A DNA stretch of 64,000 nt from JAWKUK01 sp041398605 (lineage in GTDB: Bacteria; Planctomycetota; UBA1135; GCA-002686595). The translations under genes and the position numbers were made by a program. Positions 29,881-37,986 of this stretch are shown one piece after another; position 1 is the stretch's first letter; every line of letters begins with the position of its first letter. The notes under the pieces were generated by a model. The model was not told the DNA's origin. It saw only the letters and a list, made by a program, of their open reading frames with translations, and made no database searches. The stretch lies in assembly GCA_041398605.1 (NCBI GenBank), contig JAWKUK010000013.1:1-64000 (forward strand). The letters run 5' to 3'.

Positions 29881-31401
29881 ATGAACTTTCGAACCCGCGT
29901 ATGGCTCATCGCGCCGACGTTGGCGCTGAGCTCGCTCAGCTACGCTCAGACCATCCCCTCGGCCGCAGACCAGTATTGGATCGGTGACTCCGTCACCGGC
30001 GAGACGTTGACGATCGAGGAGTTCGGGATCCCGGCGCCGGAGCAACAGATCCGCATCCAGCTCCGTGGCGGGCCGCCGAACTTCCTGGCTGGCCTCATCG
30101 TCAACCCCGCGCCGCTCGACGAGGAGGTGATCCCGCCGATCGAGTTGAGCAGCCCGATCGCCATCACGGCGGCGACCGACGCGATGGGATTCGCCTCCGT
30201 GCCGTTGGTGGTGCCCCCCGGCCTGCCTGCTGGGACAGCGCTCGACTTCCAGTGGGCGACGCTCGACCTTGCGACGGGCGCGATCGTGTACAGCGAAGTC
30301 CTGCGCGTCAGGACCATCGACAGCGCAAAGGCCCTCCATGTCGGCTACGACGTCGACGTCGCCGTCACGCTCGAGGGCGGCTTCGGTGGAGACGCCGCGT
30401 TCCCGCTGTCGGGGATGGTCTCGATGGACCTGACCCCAGGGCCTGCCTCCGGGACGATGACGGTCAGCGTGGCCGACATCTCGCTCAGCGGAGACGGCGG
30501 AGCGATGGGCGCTGGCGTCGATGCGGGCCTCGTCACCGTACGGCTCGCGACCGACGTCAGCGCTATCGTCACCTTCCAGGAGCGCTACGACTTCACGACG
30601 CCGGCGACGCTCGAGGTCTGGTACGAGGGGCTCTCGCTCGACGAGGACCACCCCGAGTGGATCCCAGGCGACGTCGAGGACACGCCCCGCCCGCTCTTCA
30701 TCGAGGGCGTCCTGTCGTTGCAACACGACGTCACCGGCGGCAACGACGGGCAGCTCATCTTCATCCCGAACCTCGTGCAGCCGGACCCAGCGTTCGGCAC
30801 CTTCGTCACGATCGACGGGACATACACCGCCGAGACGTTGCCCTACGAAGTCTCGGACAAGGTCAAGAAGAAGCTGATGAAGGTCTGCGTCGTCATCATC
30901 CGGGACTCCAACGGCGCCAACCCGGCCTGCAGCGCGGCGACCGCCGCCGCGCGCATCGCTGAGGCCGATCGGCTCTTCTGTGAGCAGTGCTGCATCCGCA
31001 TCCAGCAGGACGGCCCGACGCGCTTCGTCGACAATACGAACTTCCAAGACATGAACTTTCAAGAGCGGACGGCCTTCATCAATGCACACAACACGCCGTG
31101 CATCGAGCTCGTGTTCACATCGAGCGTCACGAGCCCATCGGGCAACCCGACAGGCGTGACCCGCGGCGGCAAGTCGAACGACCCGACGGTCTTTGTCGGC
31201 AACCAGGGCAACCTCAACACGACCGCCCACGAGCTCGGGCACGCCCTCGGCCTCGACCACAGGGGCACCGGGCTCGAGCTCATGCAACCGGTCGCCGACC
31301 CTGCGAAGCACAAGCTCAACAAGGACGAGTGCGACAAGGCCCGCGGCAAGACCGGGCTCGAGTGCCTCGATGAGGAGTGCGAGCCGCAGCCCCAGGGCTG
31401 A
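29881..31401 (+). CDS. Secreted zinc metalloprotease (HExxH, M10-like)
   Basis: A 506-residue exported protein with signal peptide FRTRVWLIAPTLALSSLSYA. The extended zinc motif HELGHALGLDH (His450, His454, His460) is the metzincin pattern. It is followed by an ELMQPV stretch that supplies the met-turn region (Met in LELMQP). The N-terminal ~300 residues are beta-rich and have no recognisable domain. Two Cys pairs (FCEQCC) and a C-terminal Cys/Asp-rich tail are seen. The ATG at 29881 gives a normal signal peptide, although a GTG at 29752 has the better ribosome site. A GC hairpin follows the stop, so it is probably a single-gene unit. It is likely secreted for protein degradation or surface processing; substrate unknown. 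Confidence 0.8.
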   Translation: MNFRTRVWLIAPTLALSSLSYAQTIPSAADQYWIGDSVTGETLTIEEFGIPAPEQQIRIQLRGGPPNFLAGLIVNPAPLDEEVIPPIELSSPIAITAATDAMGFASVPLVVPPGLPAGTALDFQWATLDLATGAIVYSEVLRVRTIDSAKALHVGYDVDVAVTLEGGFGGDAAFPLSGMVSMDLTPGPASGTMTVSVADISLSGDGGAMGAGVDAGLVTVRLATDVSAIVTFQERYDFTTPATLEVWYEGLSLDEDHPEWIPGDVEDTPRPLFIEGVLSLQHDVTGGNDGQLIFIPNLVQPDPAFGTFVTIDGTYTAETLPYEVSDKVKKKLMKVCVVIIRDSNGANPACSAATAAARIAEADRLFCEQCCIRIQQDGPTRFVDNTNFQDMNFQERTAFINAHNTPCIELVFTSSVTSPSGNPTGVTRGGKSNDPTVFVGNQGNLNTTAHELGHALGLDHRGTGLELMQPVADPAKHKLNKDECDKARGKTGLECLDEECEPQPQG

Positions 31402-31409
31402 CCCACGCC

Positions 31410-31439
31410 GAGCCGGGCGCGCTTCGTGGCGCCCGGCTC
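31410..31439 (+). terminator. Terminator-like hairpin after the metalloprotease
   Basis: A perfect 11-base stem, gagccgggcgc (31410-31420) and its complement (31429-31439), with an 8-base loop starts 8 bases after the stop codon. There is no T-tract. Confidence 0.6.
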
Positions 31440-31559
31440 GACTTACCCGCCGACGGCGTCGGATCCAAGCTGGCGGCTCCGCAACGACGACCCAGCGAGA
31501 TCGAAGGCAGCTCGACTTCAGAGACAGCGCCGCGGGTTCTGTCGTATCCTACGCGGCAC

Positions 31560-33386
31560 ATGCGGCAGTTCGCGCGACCCCGACGGCAGCCCCCGCCCGG
31601 CGCGCGCGTTCGCCCGCGTCGATGGCGCGCCTGGCCGCTGCTCGCCATCGCCGCGGGGCTGGCCGGCTGTGCGCCCGAAAGCGCGGGCGCCGCGACCGCG
31701 CAGCTCGCGGCGCTCGTGGCACAGGATTGGGCGGCGCGTTTGGCCGCGGACCCGCTCTTTGCCACTTCGGTCGGTGAGCACGCGCAGGACGGATCGCTGC
31801 CCGACCTGTTGCTGGCGACCTTGACGCAGGCGGCCGAGGCGGACCGCGCGCTCCTCGCGGCGCTCGAGGCGCTCGACCCCGAGCAGCTCTCCGAGGTCGA
31901 CCGCGACACGCGCGCGCTCCTCGCCCGCGAGGTGGCCGGGCGGGTGCAGAACTTCGAGTTCGGCGCCCACGAGATCCCGCTCAACAGCGACTCAGGGTTC
32001 CACACGGCGCTCTTGCGCTGGCCCCAGGAGCTGCCGCTCGGCACGCCCGCCGAGCGCGCGGCTTATGTCGCGCGCATCGAGGCGGTCCCAGGCTACATCG
32101 CGCAGAACGTCGTGCACATGCGCGCGGGCCTCGCGCGAGGGATGACGCTGCCGCGGGTCGTCGCAACGGGGCTCGGGGAGGCCCTCGCCGCCGAGACACG
32201 CGCAGAAGTGCGCAGCGACCCGGCGCAGAGCGTGCTGTACGGGCCGTTCCGCGCGCCGGCTCAAGGGTCCGCTGACGCCGCCCTCGCGCAGCGCGCCCGC
32301 GCCGCGACGCAGCGCGCCGTCGAGGCCCTCGCGGCCTTCCGCGCGTTCCTCGACGACGAGTACGCCCCCCGCTGCCGCGAGTCGCTCGGGGCCTCGCAAT
32401 TGCCAAACGGCACGGAGTATTACGCGTTCTGCGTGCGCTGGTTCACGACCTTCGACACCACGCCGCGCGAGGTCCACGAGCGCGGCCTGGCAGAGGTCGC
32501 GCGGATCCGAGCCGACATGCAACGCGTGATCGACGAGGTCACCGCCACGGGCGAGTTCCGCGGCGACTTCGCCGCGTTCCTGGCGTTCCTGCGCGCAGAT
32601 CCGCGCTTCTACGCCCGCACCCCCGGCGAGCTCCTCGCCTTCGCCTCGCGCCGCTGCAAGCGCATCGATGGCTTGCTGCCTCGCTGGTTCGAGGCCCTGC
32701 CGCGCCAGCCCTATGGCGTCGAGCCCGTCCCCGACGACATCGCCCCGCGTTACACCGGCGGCCGCTATGTCCCGGCGCCGATCGACTCGACGCGCGCGGG
32801 CACCTACTGGGTCAACACCTACGACCTCGCGAGCCGGCCGCTGTACCTCTTGCCCGCGTTGACGCTGCACGAGGCCGTCCCCGGGCACCATTTGCAGATG
32901 GCGCTCGCGCAGGAGCTGCGCGCGCTGCCCGCGTTCCGGCGCCACGCCTACGTCGACGCGTTCGGCGAGGGCTGGGCGCTGTACGGCGAATGGCTCGGCC
33001 AGGAGATGGGCGTCTACGACGGGCCGTACGAAGAGTTCGGCCGCCTGTCCTACGAGATGTGGCGCGCCGCGCGGCTCGTCGTCGACACGGGCTTGCACGC
33101 CTTCGGTTGGGAGCGCGAGCGCGCGCTCGAGTTCCTGACCTCGAACACCGCCCTGTCGCTGCACGAGTGTCACACTGAAGTGGACCGTTACATTGCGTGG
33201 CCCGGGCAGGCGCTGGCGTACAAGACCGGCGAGCTCGAGCTGCGGCGCCTGCGCGCGCGCGCGGAGGAGGCGCTGGGCGCGCGCTTCGACGTCCGCGCGT
33301 TCCACACCGTCGTGCTCGGCGCGGGCACGGTGACCCTCGACGTGCTCGGACAGCGCGTCGAACGCTGGCTCGCCGCGCGCCCTTGA
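31560..33386 (+). CDS. DUF885 family lipoprotein, predicted metallopeptidase
   Basis: A 608-residue protein of the DUF885 family (PF05960). It has a basic N-terminus and a lipoprotein signal ending in AIAAGLAGC, so it is expected to be membrane-anchored outside the cytoplasm. The family's zinc-peptidase-like motif HEAVPGHH lies at residues 437-444, with further conserved segments FGEGWALYGEWLGQEMG, and LHECHTEVDRYIAWPGQALAYKTG. The length and motif order are normal for the family, whose members are thought to be peptidases by motif but have little biochemistry. The start ATG at 31560 is followed directly by the signal. The gene is 55 bases from the DUF808 gene on the same strand, which may share the transcript. 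Confidence 0.88.
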   Translation: MRQFARPRRQPPPGARVRPRRWRAWPLLAIAAGLAGCAPESAGAATAQLAALVAQDWAARLAADPLFATSVGEHAQDGSLPDLLLATLTQAAEADRALLAALEALDPEQLSEVDRDTRALLAREVAGRVQNFEFGAHEIPLNSDSGFHTALLRWPQELPLGTPAERAAYVARIEAVPGYIAQNVVHMRAGLARGMTLPRVVATGLGEALAAETRAEVRSDPAQSVLYGPFRAPAQGSADAALAQRARAATQRAVEALAAFRAFLDDEYAPRCRESLGASQLPNGTEYYAFCVRWFTTFDTTPREVHERGLAEVARIRADMQRVIDEVTATGEFRGDFAAFLAFLRADPRFYARTPGELLAFASRRCKRIDGLLPRWFEALPRQPYGVEPVPDDIAPRYTGGRYVPAPIDSTRAGTYWVNTYDLASRPLYLLPALTLHEAVPGHHLQMALAQELRALPAFRRHAYVDAFGEGWALYGEWLGQEMGVYDGPYEEFGRLSYEMWRAARLVVDTGLHAFGWERERALEFLTSNTALSLHECHTEVDRYIAWPGQALAYKTGELELRRLRARAEEALGARFDVRAFHTVVLGAGTVTLDVLGQRVERWLAARP

Positions 33387-33441
33387 TCCCGGCGCCCCGC
33401 AGCGCACCCCTTCCCCCGCTCGCTCACCCTGTCCGACTCGT

Positions 33442-34356
33442 ATGGCAAGCAGCCTGTTCGCCCTCCTCGACGACATCGCCACGATCTTGGACGACGTCTC
33501 CCTGATGACGAAGGTCGCCGCCAAGAAGACGGCCGGCGTGCTCGGGGACGACCTCGCGCTGAATGCGCAGCAAGTGGCGGGCGTCAGCGCCGACCGCGAG
33601 CTCCCCGTCGTCTGGGCCGTCGCAAAGGGCTCGCTCGTCAACAAGGCGATCCTCGTCCCCGCCGCGCTCGCGGTCAGCGCGCTCGCCCCGTGGGCCGTGA
33701 CGCCGCTGTTGATGCTCGGCGGCGCCTACCTGTGCTTTGAGGGCGTCGAGAAGCTCGCGCACAAGTACCTGCACGGGGGCGACGAGGCGGCGCACGAGCG
33801 CGCGCTGCACGAGGCGCTCGCGGCCCCAGAGGTCGACCTGGTCGCGCTCGAACGCGACAAGATCAAAGGCGCAGTGCGCACCGACTTCATCTTGTCGGCC
33901 GAGATCATCGTCATCACGCTCGGCACCGTCGCGGACCAGCCCTTTGGCAAGCGCTTCGCGGTCCTCGCGGCGATCGCGATCCTGATGACCGCGGGCGTCT
34001 ACGGGCTCGTCGCGGGCATCGTGAAGCTGGACGACGCGGGCCTCGCGCTCACACGGCGCGGCGCGCCGCGGGCCCAGGCGCTCGGGCGCGCGATCTTGAG
34101 GGCCGCCCCGTGGTTGATGCGTGCGCTCTCCGTCGCGGGGACCGTAGCGATGTTCCTCGTCGGCGGCGGGATCGTTTCGCACGGGGTCCCAGCGCTTCAC
34201 CACCTGAGCGAGCGGCTCACCCACGGCCTCGCGGGCCCCATGGCGGCGGCGGGCGGGATGCTCTTCGACGCCGCGCTCGGGGTGATCCTGGGCGCGCTCG
34301 CGCTCGGCGCGGTCACCTTGGTCAAACGTGTGTTCGATCGAGGCTCCAAGGGCTAA
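33442..34356 (+). CDS. DUF808 (YedI-like) inner-membrane protein
   Basis: A 304-residue membrane protein of the DUF808/YedI family. The N-terminal signature SSLFALLDDIATILDDVSLMTKVAAKKTAGVLGDDLALNA is typical, here cited in parts as LFALLDDIATILDDVS and KKTAGVLGDDLALNAQQV. About six hydrophobic segments follow, such as ILVPAALAVSALAPWAVTPL and GAYLCFEGVEKLAHKYL. The function of the family is unknown. Start ATG at 33442 is clear because the conserved block begins at residue 3. Its stop is 44 bases before the double-thioredoxin gene, on the same strand, which suggests but does not prove co-transcription. Confidence 0.9.
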   Translation: MASSLFALLDDIATILDDVSLMTKVAAKKTAGVLGDDLALNAQQVAGVSADRELPVVWAVAKGSLVNKAILVPAALAVSALAPWAVTPLLMLGGAYLCFEGVEKLAHKYLHGGDEAAHERALHEALAAPEVDLVALERDKIKGAVRTDFILSAEIIVITLGTVADQPFGKRFAVLAAIAILMTAGVYGLVAGIVKLDDAGLALTRRGAPRAQALGRAILRAAPWLMRALSVAGTVAMFLVGGGIVSHGVPALHHLSERLTHGLAGPMAAAGGMLFDAALGVILGALALGAVTLVKRVFDRGSKG

Positions 34357-34399
34357 TGCGCCGCACGGCGCTGTGCGCCTTGGTGGTAGGCTCCAGGGC

Positions 34400-35437
34400 A
34401 TGAAGCCCAGCACGAGCATCGCCGTCCTCAGCGCACTCTCTCGCGCGCTCCCCTGCGCCATGTTCGGGTGGCTCGTCGCCGTGGCCGGCGCGGCGCCTGC
34501 GCGAGCCCTCCAGAGCGCTCAGGCCGCGCCCCCGTTGGCGCAGGTGACGACCGGCGGCGGACAGGCCGCGCAGGAGAAGCCCGCGCCGCGCGATCTGTAC
34601 GATGAGGCCGCCGACGCAAACGTCGTCGTCGCCGCCGCGGTCGCACGCGCAGCGCGCGACAACAAGCGTGTCTTGCTCCAGTGGGGCGCGGACTGGTGCG
34701 GCTGGTGCCACCTCCTCAACGACGCCTTCAAGAAGGACTCGAAGCTCGCGCGCAAGCTGATGTACGAGTACGAGGTCGTCCACGTCGACATCGGCAAGTG
34801 GGACAAGCACCTCGACCTCGCTGCCAAGCTCGGCGCCGGCTTCAAGGGCACTGGCGTGCCGTACCTGACCATCCTGGACGGCCGCGGGGTCCCGCTCGTC
34901 AACACCGAGTCCGGCGTGTTCGAGTGTCCGGACCCCGGCAACGGCCTGCGTCACGATCCCGAGAAGCTCTTGGCCTTCCTCACGCTGTACGAAGCGAAGC
35001 AGCGCGATAGCGCGGAGCTCTACAGCGCAGCGCTCACCGACGCGGCCAAGTCGGACCGCGTCGCGCTCGTCACGTTCGGCGCGCCGTGGTGCGGTTGGTG
35101 CCACCGGTTCGAGGACTGGGCGCGCTCCGAGGCCGTCGCCCCAGTGCTCGGCAAGGACTTCGTGTTCACGAAGATCGACGTCGATCGGACGATCGGAGGC
35201 AAGGAGCTGCTCGCCCAATTGCGCGGCCCCAAGGAGAGCGGGATCCCGTGGTTCGCGTTCGTCGACGGCAACGGCAAGGTCCTGGCGACAAGCACGACGG
35301 CCGACGGGTCGAACCTCGGGTGCCCCTGGTCTCCTGAGGAGAAGGCTGCGTTCGAGGTGCTGCTGACGGCGCACTCCAAGCGCGTGAGCGCTGCAGAGCG
35401 CGGCGCCATGCTCGCGCTCCTCGGCGAACAGAAGTGA
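34400..35437 (+). CDS. Exported protein with two thioredoxin-like domains
   Basis: A 345-residue protein with an N-terminal signal or anchor (LPCAMFGWLVAVAGAAPARA) and two thioredoxin-fold domains in tandem. Each has an active-site motif CGWC: Cys100/Cys103 in WGADWCGWCHLLND and Cys231/Cys234 in FGAPWCGWCHRFED. Each also has the cis-Pro loop (GTGVPYLTILD and ESGIPWFAFVD). Both sites are intact. The form resembles the periplasmic thioredoxin-like proteins that reduce or repair disulphides; a role in cytochrome or secreted-protein maturation is plausible given the many Cys-containing exported proteins nearby. The ATG at 34400 is supported by the signal sequence. Confidence 0.85.
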   Translation: MKPSTSIAVLSALSRALPCAMFGWLVAVAGAAPARALQSAQAAPPLAQVTTGGGQAAQEKPAPRDLYDEAADANVVVAAAVARAARDNKRVLLQWGADWCGWCHLLNDAFKKDSKLARKLMYEYEVVHVDIGKWDKHLDLAAKLGAGFKGTGVPYLTILDGRGVPLVNTESGVFECPDPGNGLRHDPEKLLAFLTLYEAKQRDSAELYSAALTDAAKSDRVALVTFGAPWCGWCHRFEDWARSEAVAPVLGKDFVFTKIDVDRTIGGKELLAQLRGPKESGIPWFAFVDGNGKVLATSTTADGSNLGCPWSPEEKAAFEVLLTAHSKRVSAAERGAMLALLGEQK

Positions 35438-35446
35438 GCTGGACCT

Positions 35447-35550
35447 GAGGGTCCCCGTAGATCTCCCCGTAGATCACGGGGTCGCCGTAGAGCATGGGGG
35501 CCCCGCAATTGCAGGGTCCCCGCAATTCCAGGGACCACGTAGAATCCGGG
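35447..35550. repeat. Patch of six degenerate ~17-base direct repeats
   Basis: Between the thioredoxin gene and the next Tat oxidoreductase lie about six imperfect copies of a unit resembling gggtccccgtagat. The first three end in gtagat/gtagag, the next two in gcaatt and the last in gtagaat. Unit spacing is about 14-19 bases. The patch lies 70 bases before the start codon of the next gene. Function is unknown. Confidence 0.55.
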
Positions 35551-35621
35551 CGCCGCGCAGCGCGTGCCAACACTGGCTCGCACCTCCTGGGCGGTGGGCC
35601 CCCAAACCTCGACCTCCGACG

Positions 35622-36908
35622 ATGACCGAACTCTCTCGCAGGACTCTTCTCCGCGGCACTGCCGCGGCCGCCGCTGTCGCCGCCTCCACCACGGTGCGCG
35701 CCGATGACCGTCCGATCCCGAAGGCGCCGGCGAAAGGCCCGATCGAGGACGGCAAGCCGATCCGCATCGGCTTCATCGGCCTCGGCGGCATGGGCAATGG
35801 ACACCTGGACTCGACCCTGGGCCAGATCAAGGACGGCAAAGTGAACGCCCAGGTCGTCGCCGTCGCCGAGGTCCAGAAGTTCCGCCGGGAGGACGCCCAG
35901 AAGAAGGCGACCGAGCGCCAGACGGGCGTCGAAGTCGCGGCCTACGTCGACTATCTCGAGCTGCTCGCGCGCCCCGACATCGACTGCGTGCTCATCGCGA
36001 GCCCGGAGCACTGGCACGCGCAGATGGCCGTCGACGCCATCCAGAACGGCAAGGACGTCTACCTCGAGAAGCCGATGACGCTGCGCCTGGCGGACGCGCT
36101 CTGGCTCGAGCGCGTTATGGCCGCCAACCCGCACATGCGCCTGCAGGTCGGCACGCAATACATGATGTGGGGCCGCTATCGCGAAGCGAAGCGCCTCATC
36201 GCCGAGGGCGCGATCGGGCACCCGACCTTCAGCCAGACGAGCTACTGCCGCAACAACAAGGAAGGCGAGTGGCTGTATGGCATCGACGACCGCGTCGCGC
36301 CCGGCGAGACGCTCGACTGGAAGCGCTGGTGCGGCCCGCTCGGCGAGCAGAAGTGGGATACGAACATCTACCACCGCTGGCGCCGCTACAAGGACTTCTC
36401 GACCGGCATCATCGGCGACCTCCTCGTGCACATGATGACGCCGATGATCTACGCCGTGGATCCGGGCTGGCCCGTGCGCGTCAGCGCCATCGGCGGGCAC
36501 TACCACGACAAGGCGATGCAAAACCACGACCAGGTCAACCTCGCCGTGCAGTTCGAGAAGGAGCACACGATGATCGTCGCCGGCTCGACCTGCAACGAGC
36601 AGGGCCTCGAAGCGATGGTCCGCGGCCACGAGGGGAACCTGTACCTCGGCAGCAACAACTGCGTGCTGCGCCCCGAGCGCCTCTATGCCGACGAGATCGA
36701 CCAGCAGGAGATCAAGTGCGACCCGATCAGTGAGCAGCCGGAGCTGCGGCGCAACTGGCTCGACTGTGTGCGGAGCCGCGAGGCGAACGTCAGCCCCGTC
36801 GAGCTCGGCGCCAAGGTCATGGTGATCGTCGACCTCGCGACGCGCGCCATGTGGGAAGGCGGCGAATGGCTCTTCGACCCCGCGACGCGCACGGCGCGCC
36901 GCGCATGA
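35622..36908 (+). CDS. Tat-exported Gfo/Idh/MocA family oxidoreductase
   Basis: A 428-residue NAD(P)-dependent sugar-type oxidoreductase. The Tat signal is at the start (LSRRTLLRGTAAAAAVAAS). The Rossmann domain shows IRIGFIGLGGMGNGHLDS and VVAVAEVQKFRRED. The catalytic motif is YLEKPMTL with the family Lys, and the second domain has WKRWCGPLGEQKWDTNIYH and FSTGIIGDLLVHMMTPM (the conserved Asp/His helix). Planctomycetota hold many copies of these exported enzymes, and the substrate here cannot be told. It is followed by a perfect hairpin and then the ApbE-like gene. Length is normal and all key residues are present. The patch of degenerate repeats before it may be part of its leader. Confidence 0.9.
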   Translation: MTELSRRTLLRGTAAAAAVAASTTVRADDRPIPKAPAKGPIEDGKPIRIGFIGLGGMGNGHLDSTLGQIKDGKVNAQVVAVAEVQKFRREDAQKKATERQTGVEVAAYVDYLELLARPDIDCVLIASPEHWHAQMAVDAIQNGKDVYLEKPMTLRLADALWLERVMAANPHMRLQVGTQYMMWGRYREAKRLIAEGAIGHPTFSQTSYCRNNKEGEWLYGIDDRVAPGETLDWKRWCGPLGEQKWDTNIYHRWRRYKDFSTGIIGDLLVHMMTPMIYAVDPGWPVRVSAIGGHYHDKAMQNHDQVNLAVQFEKEHTMIVAGSTCNEQGLEAMVRGHEGNLYLGSNNCVLRPERLYADEIDQQEIKCDPISEQPELRRNWLDCVRSREANVSPVELGAKVMVIVDLATRAMWEGGEWLFDPATRTARRA

Positions 36909-36983
36909 TCGCGGCCTGACCGCCTGATCGAACGGCCCGCGACGCGCCCCTGCGGCGCGCGGCCTCCTTTGCCTCATCGCACC

Positions 36984-37015
36984 GCCCACGGGACGCCCGC
37001 ATGCGTCCCGTGGGC
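36984..37015 (+). terminator. Terminator-like hairpin between oxidoreductase and ApbE-like gene
   Basis: A perfect 13-base stem (36984-36996 and 37003-37015) with a 6-base loop. An in-frame ATG at 37001 of the next gene lies in the loop, which argues that the real start is the ATG at 37034. Confidence 0.6.
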
Positions 37016-37033
37016 GTCTCTCGCAGCTCCCCC

Positions 37034-37978
37034 ATGACCGCACCGAACGCCGCGCCGCCGATCTGCCTCGCGCTCGACGCGATGGCGACGCGCTTCGAGC
37101 TCGTGCTGCCCGACGTCCCCGCGGATAGCGCGGCGGCGGCGCGCCTGCGCGCCGCCGGTGAGGCCGCGCTCGAAGAGGTGCGCCTGACCGAGGAGCGCTG
37201 GTCACTGTTTCGGCGCGACTCGTTCCTCGCGCACATCATGCGCGCCGCGCACACGACACCGGTTCGGCTCGACGAGGACGATTGGGACCTCTTCGGCGCC
37301 GCGCAGCGCGCGTTTGAGCTGTCTGGCGGCGCGTTTGACCCGTGCCTCGCGCCCCAGATGGCCGGGGCGGGGTTCGCGCGGCCCGTCGCTATTGCGCGCG
37401 CGCAGCCTGGGACGTTCGCCGACGTCGCGCTGGATGCGCGCGCGCGCACGGTCTCGCTCCGTCGCCCCGGGCTCGCGCTGGACTTCGGCGGCGTCGCAAA
37501 AGGGCACGCCCTCGATCGCGCGGCGCGAGCGCTCGCCGACGCAGGCGTACGGAGCGCGCTGCTGCACGGCGGTACGAGCGCAGTGTTGGCCCTCGGCGGC
37601 CCGTTCCGGGTGCTGCTCGGCGGCGAAGAGGACGCGCCCGAGGCGCCCCTCGCGGACGCCGTCCTGGCCGTCTCCGCGCACCACGGTCGCCGGACCGATG
37701 CGGGCGCGAGCCACGTCCTCGACCCGCGGCGACCACCGGGCGTGCCCGACGCGGGGGACGTTAAGATGTCGGCGGCAGCGATCGCGCTCGCGTACGACGC
37801 CGATCCCGCGCCCTCCGCGCTCGCGGACGCTTTGTCTACGGCGCTGCTCGTACACGGCGCGCCGCTCGCGCCCGAGGCGCTCCCCCACGTCACCCAAGCC
37901 CTGAAGCCGCACGGCGCCCCGTGGCGTATCGCGGCCGGACCTCCGCTGATCCAAACCCGAGCGCTCCCGCTCCCCTGA
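37034..37978 (+). CDS. apbE: ApbE-like FAD:protein FMN transferase
   Basis: A 314-residue protein of the ApbE family, which attaches FMN covalently to Thr/Ser of flavoproteins outside the cytoplasm. Family features are AMATRFELVLPDV, FELSGGAFDPCLAPQM (conserved GAFD), LDFGGVAKGHALDRAARALA and SHVLDPRRPPG. The usual GGD in the segment after the AKG motif is GGT here (LHGGTSAVLALG), and no lipoprotein or signal sequence is present at this start. It could be cytoplasmic or divergent. ATG at 37034 was chosen because an upstream ATG at 37001 lies in a hairpin. It sits between two Gfo/Idh/MocA oxidoreductase genes; the second starts 9 bases downstream of the ApbE stop. Confidence 0.8.
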   Translation: MTAPNAAPPICLALDAMATRFELVLPDVPADSAAAARLRAAGEAALEEVRLTEERWSLFRRDSFLAHIMRAAHTTPVRLDEDDWDLFGAAQRAFELSGGAFDPCLAPQMAGAGFARPVAIARAQPGTFADVALDARARTVSLRRPGLALDFGGVAKGHALDRAARALADAGVRSALLHGGTSAVLALGGPFRVLLGGEEDAPEAPLADAVLAVSAHHGRRTDAGASHVLDPRRPPGVPDAGDVKMSAAAIALAYDADPAPSALADALSTALLVHGAPLAPEALPHVTQALKPHGAPWRIAAGPPLIQTRALPLP

Positions 37979-37986
37979 ACGACGCG

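Noticed and set aside
37001..37033. Upstream ATG of the ApbE-like gene
   Set aside because: It lies in the loop of a perfect 13-base terminator-like hairpin; ATG at 37034 is preferred.
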